Source: Streptomyces ardesiacus (GTDB lineage: Bacteria; Actinomycetota; Actinomycetes; Streptomycetales; Streptomycetaceae). From it: DNA of 64,000 nucleotides. Below the pieces are notes generated by a model. That model did no database searches, was not told the DNA's origin, and saw nothing but the letters and a program-made list of their open reading frames with translations. Positions 1-8,412 of this stretch are shown one piece after another. The position numbers and the translations under genes are program-made. The stretch spans positions 1,504,289 through 1,568,288 of the forward strand of contig NZ_BEWC01000001.1 of the NCBI RefSeq assembly GCF_003112575.1. The letters are read 5' to 3'. Position 1 is the stretch's first letter. Each line of letters opens with the position of its first letter.

Positions 1-387
1 GGCGCCGCGCATGAACGTGACCGCGAACGGCGCCCGGGCCTGTTCGAACGCACTGCGCAGGCCGGTGGCGAGCCCTTCGTAGCGGCGTGAGTACGGCAGT
101 GGCATCGCGGCCAGCAGGGTTCCGAGACCGGACAGGCGCCACAGGACGGACCGGTCCGCGCGGACCAGGAAAGTGCCCAGGTGCCCGCGGGCGACCGTCT
201 TGATCGCGCCTGCCTCCTCCAGGAGCTGGAAGGCGGCCTGGACGGTGCCGTTGCCCACACCCAGCTCCTCCGCGAAGTCGCGCAGGCGCGGCAGTCGGGT
301 CTCTTCCTCGTGGTCGAGGAGCGACACCGCGAGTTGCCGTGCCGCCAGGCCGTTCCGGCTCAGAAGGGGCTCATCGATGCTGTCCAC
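1..387 (-). CDS. YhfZ-family transcriptional regulator, 3' part beyond the left edge
   Basis: The minus strand reads without a stop from a GTG at 387 to the window edge (129 codons). Residues about 20-75 form a winged helix-turn-helix resembling GntR proteins. They are followed by a segment containing AAMPLPYSRRYEG and, at the edge, FMRGA, which matches E. coli YhfZ (AMPLPYTRLYEG and HMRGA) as I recall it. YhfZ proteins combine an HTH with a periplasmic-binding-like effector domain, which would lie outside the window. The gene is divergent from the SIS-domain gene at 486, so it probably controls that gene. No ATG lies near the start, and GTG is the first in-frame start that keeps the domain. 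Confidence 0.75.
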   Translation of the reverse strand, partial: MDSIDEPLLSRNGLAARQLAVSLLDHEEETRLPRLRDFAEELGVGNGTVQAAFQLLEEAGAIKTVARGHLGTFLVRADRSVLWRLSGLGTLLAAMPLPYSRRYEGLATGLRSAFEQARAPFAVTFMRGA

Positions 388-389
388 AC

Positions 390-480
390 CGCGACAATAA
401 ACAGTATTCTGCTTTTTGGCCAGGGTCTCGCCGGTCACACCCGCGATCCACCCTCCTGCAGACCATCCACCTGGAGGTTT
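390..480. promoter_or_regulatory. Divergent promoter region between yhfZ-like and SIS genes
   Basis: About 100 bases separate the two divergent starts. Bases 392-420 are unusually A/T-rich for this DNA (acaataaacagtattctgct), as expected for overlapping promoters or an operator. GGAGG at 472-476 is the ribosome binding site of the SIS gene. Confidence 0.4.
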
Positions 481-485
481 CCCCC

Positions 486-1577
486 ATGTCCATCCCTTCG
501 GCCACCCCGCCGGCCACCCCTTCGGCCGACGCCGGTTCCGCTCGCCCCGGCCAGATCATGGCGCGCGAGATCGCCGAGCAGCCGGCCGTACTGCAGCGCG
601 TGCTCGACGAGGGGGCGCCGCACATCCTCGGGGTCGCGAGGGCGATCGCGGCCCGCGGTCCGCGGTTCGTCCTGCTCACCGCGCGCGGCACCAGCGACAA
701 CGCCGCGCTGTACGCCAAGTACCTCGTCGAGGTGGTGCTCGGCAGACCGGCCGGGCTGACCTCGATGTCGACGACGACGGTGTACGGTGCCGAGCCGGAC
801 CTGCGCGACTGCCTGGTGATAGCGGTGAGCCAGTCCGGCGGGTCCCCCGACCTGGTGGCCTCGACCCGGTCGGCACGGGAAGCGGGCGCGATCACACTGG
901 CGGTGACGAACAACGCCGGCTCACCGCTGGCAGCGGTCTCGGAGTACCACATCGACGTCCTGGCAGGTCCGGAGAAGGCACTGCCTGCCACCAAGACCTA
1001 CACGGCCGAACTGCTGTCGCTGTACCTGTTGGTGGAAGGGCTGCGCGGTTCCGACGGCGGGGCCGCGAGGGTGGTGCCGGAGCTGGCATCCTCCCTCCTT
1101 GCCCGCCGTGAGGAGGTCCGGGCGCTGGCGGAGCGGTACCGGTTCGCACAGCGGCTGGTGCTCACGTCGCGCGGCTACGGATACCCGACGGCCCGGGAGG
1201 CGGCGCTGAAGCTGATGGAGACCACGTACATCCCGGCTCTCGCGTTCTCCGGGGCGGACCTGCTGCACGGGCCGCTGGCGATGGTGGACAGCGCCTCGCC
1301 GGTGATCGCGGTCGTGCCCGACGGGCGCGGCGGCGACGCCCTGCGGCCGGTGCTGGAGCGGCTCCGGGGGCAGGGGGCGGACCTGGCGGTGATCGGACAG
1401 CGGGACCAGGTGGAAGCGGCACCGGCCGGCTTCGTCCTGCCGGGCGGGGTGGCGGAGGAGGTCCAGCCGATCCTGGAGATCCTTCCGCTGCAACTGCTGG
1501 CCCACGAGGTCACCGTCGCCCGCGGCCAGGATCCCGACGCCCCCCGCGCCCTGGCGAAGGTGACCGAGACCCACTGA
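486..1577 (+). CDS. SIS-domain sugar-phosphate isomerase/deaminase-like protein
   Basis: This 363-residue protein starts at the ATG 10 bases after GGAGG; longer upstream starts have no such site. It has the double SIS layout of the GlmS isomerase half, NagB-II and AgaS. The first SIS domain contains LLTARGTSDNAALY and the loop VIAVSQSGGSPD, which binds the sugar phosphate. The second contains TSRGYGYPTAREAALKLME and SGADLLHGP. Family members isomerise or deaminate aminosugar 6-phosphates or deglycate fructosamine phosphates in the cytoplasm, and the exact substrate cannot be read from the sequence. The divergent YhfZ-type regulator is its likely controller. There is no glutamine amidotransferase domain, so it is not a full GlmS. 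Confidence 0.8.
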   Translation: MSIPSATPPATPSADAGSARPGQIMAREIAEQPAVLQRVLDEGAPHILGVARAIAARGPRFVLLTARGTSDNAALYAKYLVEVVLGRPAGLTSMSTTTVYGAEPDLRDCLVIAVSQSGGSPDLVASTRSAREAGAITLAVTNNAGSPLAAVSEYHIDVLAGPEKALPATKTYTAELLSLYLLVEGLRGSDGGAARVVPELASSLLARREEVRALAERYRFAQRLVLTSRGYGYPTAREAALKLMETTYIPALAFSGADLLHGPLAMVDSASPVIAVVPDGRGGDALRPVLERLRGQGADLAVIGQRDQVEAAPAGFVLPGGVAEEVQPILEILPLQLLAHEVTVARGQDPDAPRALAKVTETH

Positions 1578-1639
1578 CCGGGCTCCGGCACGGGCGCGGG
1601 ACCAGGCAGCCACGCCCCGGGGCCGGCCTGCCCCACCGC

Positions 1640-2395
1640 CGAAGGCCCGCCCCGTGCCGGTCTCTCCCGCCCGTGCCGCCGACCGGTGGGCGGCGAGTGT
1701 TCCTAGCGGGCGTGTATGCCGACCAAGGCGCTGCTGCGCACACGGCGGCGCTGCGCGCCGCCAGGCAACTGCCGGGAGTGCGGGAGGCGGTCTCCGGCGA
1801 CCGCGCCGTCGCGGCCGTGCTCCGCCGTCGTGACGTCTCCGCCTCGGACTGGAAGGACGGCGGGCAGGTGTCCTGGCTCGGCTCGGCCGGGATCACCCTG
1901 TACCGGGCGCACGGACGGAACGGCTCCGACCGGGTCGTCGAGGTCACCGACGAGTCCGGCTGCCGGAGCGCAGCGCCTTCCACGTCGGCGTCGCGAGGTT
2001 GCCGGAATGAAGCGGGAGGCAAGTTGTGCGCCGACGAGGGCAAGGACTCGCACCTGTGCACGCCCTGTGCCGAACCACTCTCGCTTCCGCTGGGCCGAAT
2101 GACGGGAAAGTTCACGCCGGTGAGGTCTTCGGAGACCCGGACGCGGTGGCCCTGCTGCTGACCGCCACCACGCGCGAGCCGGGCACCGGCGGCATCGGGT
2201 CCGGCAGCAGCCCGGTGAGTGCGAAGAGACCGGGGTGGCCGGTGCCGAACTGCGTCTCGGAGCCGCCGGCCGTGTGCACAGCCGGCCGGTGGCCTACCGG
2301 GCCGGGCCCGAGCCGGCCCGCTTCCGCATTCAGCCGAAGGACTCCCCGGAGCCGGCCCCGGCCTCGGCCCCTCCGGGGTGTGCTGCCCCGTCGTT
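1640..2395 (+). pseudogene. Coding relics of unrecognised genes
   Basis: Third-position G/C bias shows former coding on the plus strand in shifting frames. One stretch (about 1740-1965) reads AARQLPGVREAVSGDRAVAA and DWKDGGQVSWLGSAGITLY. A second (about 2120-2205) reads EVFGDPDAVALLLTATTREP, and a third (about 2235-2340) reads VAGAELRLGAAGRVHSRPVA. No start, ribosome site or single frame joins them. I do not recognise the families. They look like remnants of one or two decayed genes. Confidence 0.35.
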
Positions 2396-2448
2396 GACGT
2401 GTGTCGTCCCCCCTCGGTAATGGCTGCACTCGAATCCACCGGCAGACT

Positions 2449-3315
2449 TCAGCCCAGCACCCGCCCGAGGAAGCCGCGCAGGTACCCCGCGACGACGTCG
2501 AGCCGGCTCTCCAGCAGGAAGTGGCCGCCGTCGATCAGGTGCACCTCCGCATCCTTGGCGTCACGGGCGAAGGCCTCTGCGCCGGCCGGGCCGAAGATCT
2601 CGTCGTTGCGTCCCCACACCGCGAGTACCGGCACCTCACTGCTGCGCAGGAACTCGTGCAGCAGCGGGTAGAGCGGGCGGTTGTTCCGGTAGTCGCGGAA
2701 CAGTGCGAGCTGGACCTCGTCGTTTCCCTCGCGGGAGACGAGGGCGAAGTCGTGCTCCCAAGTGTCCGGGCTGACCAGGCTCGGGTCGGACACCCCGTGC
2801 AGGTACTGCCAGCGGATGGCGTCGATGCCGAGTGCGGCACGGACGGCGGGCTCGGTGGCGGGGCCGGGGTCGGCCCCGTAGGCCCACACGTCCTTCCAGA
2901 ACGACTCGACGAAGCCCTCCTCGTAGCCGTTGCCGTTCTGGGTGACGACGGCGGCGATCCGCTCGGGGTGCCGGAGTGCGAGGCGCCATCCGATCGGGGC
3001 ACCGTAGTCCTGGACGTACAGGGCGTAGCGGTCGAGGCCCAGATGGTCGAGCAGCCCGGAGGTGACGTCGGCGAGGGCGTCGAACGTGTAGGTGAACTCG
3101 TCGGTGAGGGGGGCCTCGGAGTGGCCGAAGCCGAGGTGGTCCGGCGCGATGACGTGGTACCTGTCGGCCAGCAGCGGGATGAGGTCGCGGAACATGAACG
3201 AACTGGTCGGGTAACCGTGCAGCAGGATGATCACGGGGGCGTCGGCGGGGCCGGCCTCGCGGTAGAAGACCCTGTGGCCGCCGACGGTGGCGGTCCGGTG
3301 GTGCACCGAACTCAT
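2449..3315 (-). CDS. Alpha/beta-hydrolase, haloalkane dehalogenase/epoxide hydrolase-like
   Basis: A 288-residue hydrolase. It has the oxyanion motif HGYPTSS (residues 33-39), an aspartate nucleophile in VQDYGAPIG (Asp103), an acid in GRNDEIF (Asp238) and the catalytic histidine in GGHF (His265). Asp instead of Ser at the nucleophile elbow is the signature of haloalkane dehalogenases and epoxide hydrolases, so it should not be called an esterase. It is divergent from a CGNR zinc-finger regulator, and its start lies 3 bases from the first of four CTAACC/GGTTAG half-sites, so it is very likely repressed or activated through them. The substrate is unknown. Confidence 0.85.
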   Translation of the reverse strand: MSSVHHRTATVGGHRVFYREAGPADAPVIILLHGYPTSSFMFRDLIPLLADRYHVIAPDHLGFGHSEAPLTDEFTYTFDALADVTSGLLDHLGLDRYALYVQDYGAPIGWRLALRHPERIAAVVTQNGNGYEEGFVESFWKDVWAYGADPGPATEPAVRAALGIDAIRWQYLHGVSDPSLVSPDTWEHDFALVSREGNDEVQLALFRDYRNNRPLYPLLHEFLRSSEVPVLAVWGRNDEIFGPAGAEAFARDAKDAEVHLIDGGHFLLESRLDVVAGYLRGFLGRVLG

Positions 3316-3317
3316 GT

Positions 3318-3403
3318 CTAACCCCTTTGGGTGCTTGATGTGGTTAGGTGTCGCCAGGCAAGCACGGGGCGGACTAACCTGTCAAGCGACGGAATCTGGT
3401 TAG
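3318..3403. promoter_or_regulatory. Paired CTAACC/GGTTAG operators
   Basis: Four exact half-sites lie between the divergent genes: CTAACC at 3318-3323, GGTTAG at 3342-3347, CTAACC at 3374-3379 and GGTTAG at 3398-3403. Each inverted pair has the same 24-base start-to-start spacing, and each pair abuts the start of one of the two genes. This is a clean dual-operator arrangement for the CGNR regulator. The binding protein is inferred from adjacency. Confidence 0.75.
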
Positions 3404-3420
3404 AGAGTGGGTGGTGTGCG

Positions 3421-3900
3421 ATGGACGCCCTGCTGGACCTGCTCAACAGCAGGCCGCTGGTCGACGGAAGGGAGCAGGACGCGCTCGGCGACCCTGCCAC
3501 CGGCACCCGCTGGGCGCGGGAGCACGGCGGCGACGGCAGCCTCGCCGAACTGGCGCTGCTGCGCGCGGCCCGGGACGCCCTGCGGGACGTCGTACGCGGG
3601 GAACGCGCGCCCGACGTGCTGAAGCCGTTGCTCGACGGCGTCCGTCAGACACCGGAGATCACGTCGGACGGTCTGGAATGGACGCTTGAGACTCCTCCGC
3701 ACGCCCGGCTGGCCGTCGAGACGGTGCTCGCCTGGGCGGCCACCGAGAAGCGGCTGCCCGGCCGACTGCGCCCCTGCGCCAACGGCGAATGCCAGATGTT
3801 CCTGCTGGACCGCAGCCGCGCCAACCGCGCCCGCTGGTGCTCAATGGCCGTCTGCGGCAACCGCGAAAAGGCACGCCGCCACTACGAACGCACCCGCTGA
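3421..3900 (+). CDS. CGNR zinc-finger transcriptional regulator (ABATE domain)
   Basis: A 159-residue protein. The N-terminal two thirds form the helical putative ligand-binding ABATE domain. The C-terminus is a zinc finger with Cys119, Cys124, Cys140 and Cys145, the last inside the defining CGNR motif (145-148). Members bind DNA through this finger and usually control a nearby hydrolase or oxidoreductase. The ATG at 3421 follows the last GGTTAG operator closely, which implies autoregulation. It is shorter than typical members (about 180-200), mostly at the N-terminus; an upstream in-frame GTG at 3331 would span the operators and is unlikely. Confidence 0.85.
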   Translation: MDALLDLLNSRPLVDGREQDALGDPATGTRWAREHGGDGSLAELALLRAARDALRDVVRGERAPDVLKPLLDGVRQTPEITSDGLEWTLETPPHARLAVETVLAWAATEKRLPGRLRPCANGECQMFLLDRSRANRARWCSMAVCGNREKARRHYERTR

Positions 3901-4836
3901 CCCGAGCCCGGCGGGCCGGGCGATCACCTGCCGAGGCCCGTCCAGGAGAGGGCCGGCGGCGACACCGCCACGGGCATCGGATGTGTCGGGAAGGACGGGA
4001 CCGGCGAGACCGGCGGGACCGGCGGGACCGAGGGGCCAGCAGCGGCAGGACGAGCCGTCGCCGTCGCGTCGGTGGCAGCCGCGTCACCGCCGTCTCACCG
4101 AGCACCGTGAGACCGGTTCGCCACCCGGGCTCTGGCGTCGGGGGACGGTTCTGTGAGGATTTCGCCGCGGGCGGCCGGGCGCTTCCCTGCGTGTGGCGAG
4201 GGCGAGCGGATCCCCTGTCGCAGAGTTCATGGTGGCGGCGAGCCTGTGGGCCGGGCCTGCGAAGACCGAAGGCGCGCGGGTGCAGCCTGGTGACAAGTAC
4301 TACGGGGATCAGTCCTTCGCGGTGTCCGACGACGTGGCCGAGACCCGTGGCTGAGCCCCTGGCGGGTCCTGCTCGCCCGGGACGGTCCGTACGTCAGCTA
4401 CCGGCACAGTCCGTCCCCGGCGGGGGAGACGTCGAGTTTCTCCCGGGCTGTCTGACCGGGCACCCGAAGATGCGGTTCAGTGCCTATGCGGCATGGGCGG
4501 GCGACAGCGCCGGCCTGGTCCTCACCGCGTGCCAGGACGCCGCGGCGCGCGGGGGGAGCAGCGACGGACGTGCCGGTGTCCGGGCTGCGGGCCGGGGGCC
4601 GGTTTTGCATGTTCGACTGCTTCGACGCGGTCGTCGCTCTGCTGGGGGTGGACGTCGTGCATGGCCGGGTTGCGGCCCCACGGGGTCGCGGACGGCATCC
4701 GGTGCGGTGCGGTGCGTGCGGTGCGGGCCCGTCCGTCGCCGGGGCCGACTCCTCCCTGCCCTTGTCCGAGCAGGCTTGTCGGACGGCGCTGTCAGTGGTG
4801 CGCGGTAGCTTGGGGACTGTTCGAGATCGCGGGGCG
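3901..4836. other. Gap with no supported gene
   Basis: No open frame here has both a start signal and consistent codon bias. Short stretches such as MVAASLWAGPAKTEG (from 4229) and SAYAAWAGDSAGLVLTACQD (from about 4471) look like coding debris. A small tandem repeat lies at 3997-4032. Confidence 0.5.
3997..4032. repeat. Four tandem copies of a 9-base unit
   Basis: GGGACCGGC, GAGACCGGC, GGGACCGGC and GGGACCGAG follow one another without gaps. This is a short slippage-type repeat in non-coding DNA with no evident function. Confidence 0.8.
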
Positions 4837-4850
4837 GGAGGGGTGAATTC

Positions 4851-5519
4851 GTGGGTGTCAGGCATGCGTTGAGTGTGGTCCTGGTCGACGTCAACGACGA
4901 GGTGGTGACGGCCTGGCGGTCCGCTTTCGCGGACACGCCGGAGGTCGGGATCAGGCGGGGGTCTCTTCTGGAGGTGGACGCCGACGCCTGGGTCTCGCCC
5001 ACCAACGAGCGTGGCCGGATGGACGGCGGGGTCGACGCCGTCGTCAAGCGGTACCTCGGTGCGGGTATCCAGGTGCGGGTGCAGCGGGCGATCCGTGACC
5101 GGTTCGGCGGGCGGCTGCCGGTGGGCAGCGCGGTGTGCGTGCCTTCCGGGGCGGAGGTGCCCCGGTACCTGATCTCGACGCCGACCATGCGCCAGTCGTC
5201 ACAGGATGTCAGCGACACGGTGAACGTGGCCCTGGCCTGCGCGGCCGCCTTCCAGGCGGTGCATCTGCAGAACCGGGCGAAGCCGGGCAGCATCCGGTCG
5301 GTTGCCCTCGTCGGGATGGGCGCGCAGACCGGGCAGGTGCCCGCGAAGGTGTGCGCCAACCTGATGTGGACGGGCTACACCCTCTTCCACGACCACGGTT
5401 TCGCGGACTACGACGAGTTGCGGGCCGCTGTCCTGGCGCAGCTCGACGACATCGAGGGAGCGGGGTCCGCGCGGCGGGTCCGGATCAACGTGCCGCAGCG
5501 GCCTTCCTATCGTCCTTGA
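4851..5519 (+). CDS. Macro-domain (ADP-ribose binding/hydrolase) protein
   Basis: A 222-residue single macro domain. The ADP-ribose pocket motifs are visible: SPTNERGRMDGGVD (residues 49-62, with Asn52 and the Gly-rich loop), LPVGSAVCVPSG (89-100) and the phosphate loop GMGAQTGQVP (155-164). Macro domains bind or remove ADP-ribose from proteins, nucleic acids or O-acetyl-ADP-ribose. GTG at 4851 follows GGGAGGGG. The next gene, 85 bases downstream on the same strand, encodes an ADP-ribosyltransferase, so this protein probably reverses or limits that modification, as DarG does for DarT. The single-gene function is inferred. The pairing with an ART strongly favours a hydrolase or antitoxin role. 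Confidence 0.85.
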   Translation: MGVRHALSVVLVDVNDEVVTAWRSAFADTPEVGIRRGSLLEVDADAWVSPTNERGRMDGGVDAVVKRYLGAGIQVRVQRAIRDRFGGRLPVGSAVCVPSGAEVPRYLISTPTMRQSSQDVSDTVNVALACAAAFQAVHLQNRAKPGSIRSVALVGMGAQTGQVPAKVCANLMWTGYTLFHDHGFADYDELRAAVLAQLDDIEGAGSARRVRINVPQRPSYRP

Positions 5520-5604
5520 CCCGAAGGGCCCGCAGGCCCCGGCCGTCCAGGGCGCGGGCACCGGTGCCGGCCCTGCCGCATCTGTTCAGCATGCCGGGGC
5601 GCCC

Positions 5605-7308
5605 GTGGAGGCCTCCGGTGCGAGTACCGGGAGTTCCATCCTCGTGAGTAATGCCGATGTGACGGTCGCGGGCGATGCCGGTTCCCCGGCCCAAGACCCG
5701 CTGGGACTGGCCGGCCTGTTCGCCGGTGGCGGCGAGCCGTGGCTGCCGCTGCTCAGACCGGTGATCGAGGCGCAGCCGGGAGCCGCCGACTTCATCGGCC
5801 CGAAGCGAAGCCCGGAGATCGTTCCGGTACGCGAGCTGACGTTCCAGGCGTTGAAGCCGCATCCGCCGGAGAAGTGGAAGGTGGTCGTCTTCGGACAGAA
5901 CCCCTATCCGCGGGCGGAGAGCGCGACCGGCATCGCGATGTTCGACAACACCTTCAACGACTGGAAGGACAGCCGGTTCGGCAGGGTCGTCAGCATCCGC
6001 TGCCTCATCAAGGCGGCCGCGATGTGGAAGTACGGCATCGTCAGGAAGACTCCGATCGCGGACGTCCGCGCCCTGCTGAAGAAGGAGGACACGGTTCAGC
6101 CGCCCGAGTGGTTTCAGGCGATGCTCACCCAGGGTGTGCTGCTGCTGAACGCGTCCCTCACGGCGAGCGCGGACGGGGCGATGGCGACCGACCGGCACAC
6201 GTCGTTCTGGCGCCCGGTGGTCGAGCAGATCGTCGAGGAGATCCTGCGGGCGAAGCAGGGTGCGGCGGAGGAGGACGACCGGGGGGTGGTGTTCGCCTGG
6301 TGGGGCGCGCACGCCCGCAGCCTGAAGAGGGTTGTTCAGCGGCTGGCGCAGAAGTACCCGGGGGTGCAGGTGCGTCACCTGGACCACGTCAATCCGGCCG
6401 CACAGGGGGACCTGTTCTGCGAGGGCGACCATTTCGCCCAGGTGAACGACGCCCTGGCGGCCGTGGGGGCCGAGCCGGTCGACTGGCTGCCGCGGAAGGG
6501 CTGGGACCAGGGGACGCACGGGGCCGGCGGGCCCGGGGACGGTGGTGTCGCGCAGCGGATGGGCGCGTTCATCGCGTCCACGATGGAGTTGCACCAGCTG
6601 TATCTGGAGCGGCTCGCCGGCGTCAGGGACGAGGGGCTCGTTCTGCCGCCCGTCACCGGGGTGTTCGACACGCCGCTGGTGGACTTCCGAAAGGCCCTCG
6701 AGCCGGTCTCGCGGGTGCTCGCACACCTGGACCGGCACATCGACCTGTCGAGGCGTTTCGGGGAGACGAAGGCCGCGGAGGCGGCGTCCGGGGGCCCGCT
6801 GTCCGGGCAGGCCGCAGCCAGCCTGTCGGCGGACGCGATCTCGGCCCTCTACCTGTACACGTGCGAGTCGGGCTTCTACCGCGAGATCAACGCCGTGCTG
6901 CGCTCGTCGGACCGTGAGCGCGTGGTGCCGTACCTCCCGTACCTGCGGTTGCTGTTCTCGGCGATGGAGGCGTTGCCGGCGCGGACGCGGCCGTTGTGGC
7001 GTGGTGTGGCGCTGGACCTGCGGTCCCAGTACCCGCTGGGGAGGACGGTGACGTGGTGGGGCGTGTCGTCGTGCACGTCCGAGCCGGGTGTGGCCCGCGC
7101 GTTCCTCGGCAGACGCGGCCGGCGGACGCTGTTCGAGGTGACGCCCGCGCGGGCGGTGGGGATCCGGCAGTTCTCCGCGTTCACGGGTGAGGAGGAGTAC
7201 ATCCTCGCGCCGGGCACGCAGCTGAAGGTGACGGACGTGAAGGCCGAACGCGGGGGTCTGTGCACCGTACGGCTGACCGAGCTGGAAGGAGCCGGCCTGG
7301 TGTCATGA
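5605..7308 (+). CDS. Uracil-DNA-glycosylase-like domain fused to an R-S-E ADP-ribosyltransferase
   Basis: A 567-residue protein if read from GTG 5605; GTG 5644 is an alternative start and costs 13 residues. Residues about 70-300 align with family-1 UNG. VVFGQNPYP (94-102) replaces the catalytic GQDPYH, LLLNASLT (179-186) keeps the base-recognition Asn182, HVNPAA (261-266) matches HPSPLS and keeps the histidine, and PVDWLP (291-296) matches the UNG C-terminal PIDWMP. Residues about 405-565 form an arginine-type ART: LYLYTCESGFYREIN, the R in WRGV (466), SSCTS (488-492), the F/TLFEV strand and the ExE turn GEEEY (Glu529, Glu531). All three catalytic ART elements are present, while the glycosylase Asp is Asn. 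It is co-directional with the macro gene and followed by a terminator. Confidence 0.85.
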   Translation: MEASGASTGSSILVSNADVTVAGDAGSPAQDPLGLAGLFAGGGEPWLPLLRPVIEAQPGAADFIGPKRSPEIVPVRELTFQALKPHPPEKWKVVVFGQNPYPRAESATGIAMFDNTFNDWKDSRFGRVVSIRCLIKAAAMWKYGIVRKTPIADVRALLKKEDTVQPPEWFQAMLTQGVLLLNASLTASADGAMATDRHTSFWRPVVEQIVEEILRAKQGAAEEDDRGVVFAWWGAHARSLKRVVQRLAQKYPGVQVRHLDHVNPAAQGDLFCEGDHFAQVNDALAAVGAEPVDWLPRKGWDQGTHGAGGPGDGGVAQRMGAFIASTMELHQLYLERLAGVRDEGLVLPPVTGVFDTPLVDFRKALEPVSRVLAHLDRHIDLSRRFGETKAAEAASGGPLSGQAAASLSADAISALYLYTCESGFYREINAVLRSSDRERVVPYLPYLRLLFSAMEALPARTRPLWRGVALDLRSQYPLGRTVTWWGVSSCTSEPGVARAFLGRRGRRTLFEVTPARAVGIRQFSAFTGEEEYILAPGTQLKVTDVKAERGGLCTVRLTELEGAGLVS

Positions 7309-7311
7309 CCT

Positions 7312-7371
7312 GGAGGCCCCGCTGGGGCTCGGGCACGCACGGCACGCGGTGCGGGCCCCAGCGGGGCCTCC
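7312..7371 (+). terminator. Terminator of the macro/UDG-ART operon
   Basis: Perfect 17-base arms (7312-7328 and 7355-7371) flank a 26-base loop, starting 3 bases after the stop codon. There is no T-run, as is common in Streptomyces. It isolates the two-gene unit from what follows. Confidence 0.8.
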
Positions 7372-7639
7372 CCACCCGACGGCCGTGAACGAGACGGCGA
7401 TCGCGACACCGCGCCCGGAGCCGGACACGACCCTGCTCACCGGGGCCCCGCGGCACGCCCGGGCCGCCGTCGACGGACCGCGGCAGCGGCGCCCTCGCCT
7501 CAGTACCGTACCGGGGTGCCGCTGCCTGCCGTCGGCACGTGAGAAGGACGCGCCCTCCCGCCCTGCACGGCCTGCACGGCCGGTGGGGGAGTGAGGCCGT
7601 GACGCGACACGTCCGTCGCCCGGGCTGGTGCGTGGGGCG

Positions 7640-8412
7640 CAGTGCCCGATCTGGCCGGCGGCGAGGTTGCCGCGGTTGGGGGCCAGGTGGTCGGTGGTCA
7701 GGGTCTGGTCGGTGCGGGCGTCCGGCTTGTGGGGGAGTTCGACAGAGGTGGACCGGAGCGGTTCCAGCGTGACGTTCAGCGGGACAGGGGTGCCCTCGGT
7801 GCCGGGCTTGTCCGCCGTCAGGCCGTGGCCGCGTGCCCGGCGGACGATCCACCAGGTCCGTGCCCTGCTGCCGCGGGCCGCGTCCGACCCTGCCGCCGCC
7901 GGTCCTACTCCAGCCGGTCAACGCCCGTGCAGCAGGACGTAGAGACCGAAAAGAGGGTGCCGTTCCTCGCGGGCCGGGACATCCTCGTGACCGGGCAGGG
8001 ACATTGATCGAGTCGGGCAGACCACTCAGCGCCAGGCCTCATACGAGCCCGTCGCCCCCGACGCGGCTCGTGGGTCTCGGTGATCGGCACGGCGGCCGCG
8101 TCCGCCGCCGCGACAGCCGCGTACCGCCACTGGGCAGCGGCGACTAGTGCTGCCGCAGACGGTGACCCCTCACCTCCGAAACGCCGCGGCCGCCTCCCGA
8201 AGCGGTGAACACCCGCTGCCCCGCCTCGTGCACTGAGCCACGCCGGGCGCGGTGTGGGGCGTCTAGGCGTCGTCCTGCTCGTGTTCCGCGAGCACGGCCG
8301 GGGCGCGGCGAGACGCTTCCTCGGCGAAGTGCTCCGTCCGCCCGGGCACCGGGGCGACGGCCTCCGGGGCCGTGAGGGGAAGCGGTCGTGCGCGGGCAGG
8401 CGGCGGGGCCCG
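7640..8412 (-). pseudogene. Minus-strand coding relics
   Basis: From about 7870 down to 7640 the minus strand reads in one frame with good codon bias (LTADKPGTEGTPVPLNVTLE, then SVELPHKPDARTDQTLTTDH) but lacks start and end. A second piece ending at the stop at 8263 reads PGRTEHFAEEASRRAPAVLA and EHEQDD. I recognise neither. Both appear to be tails of decayed genes. Bases 7372-7640 hold nothing I can support. Confidence 0.3.

Noticed and set aside
3997..4032. Possible small CRISPR-like array
   Set aside because: The unit is only 9 bases with no spacers; it is a simple tandem repeat.
5739..6917. 392-codon frame overlapping the UDG-ART gene
   Set aside because: Out of frame with the conserved motifs and Arg/Gly-rich; a shadow frame.
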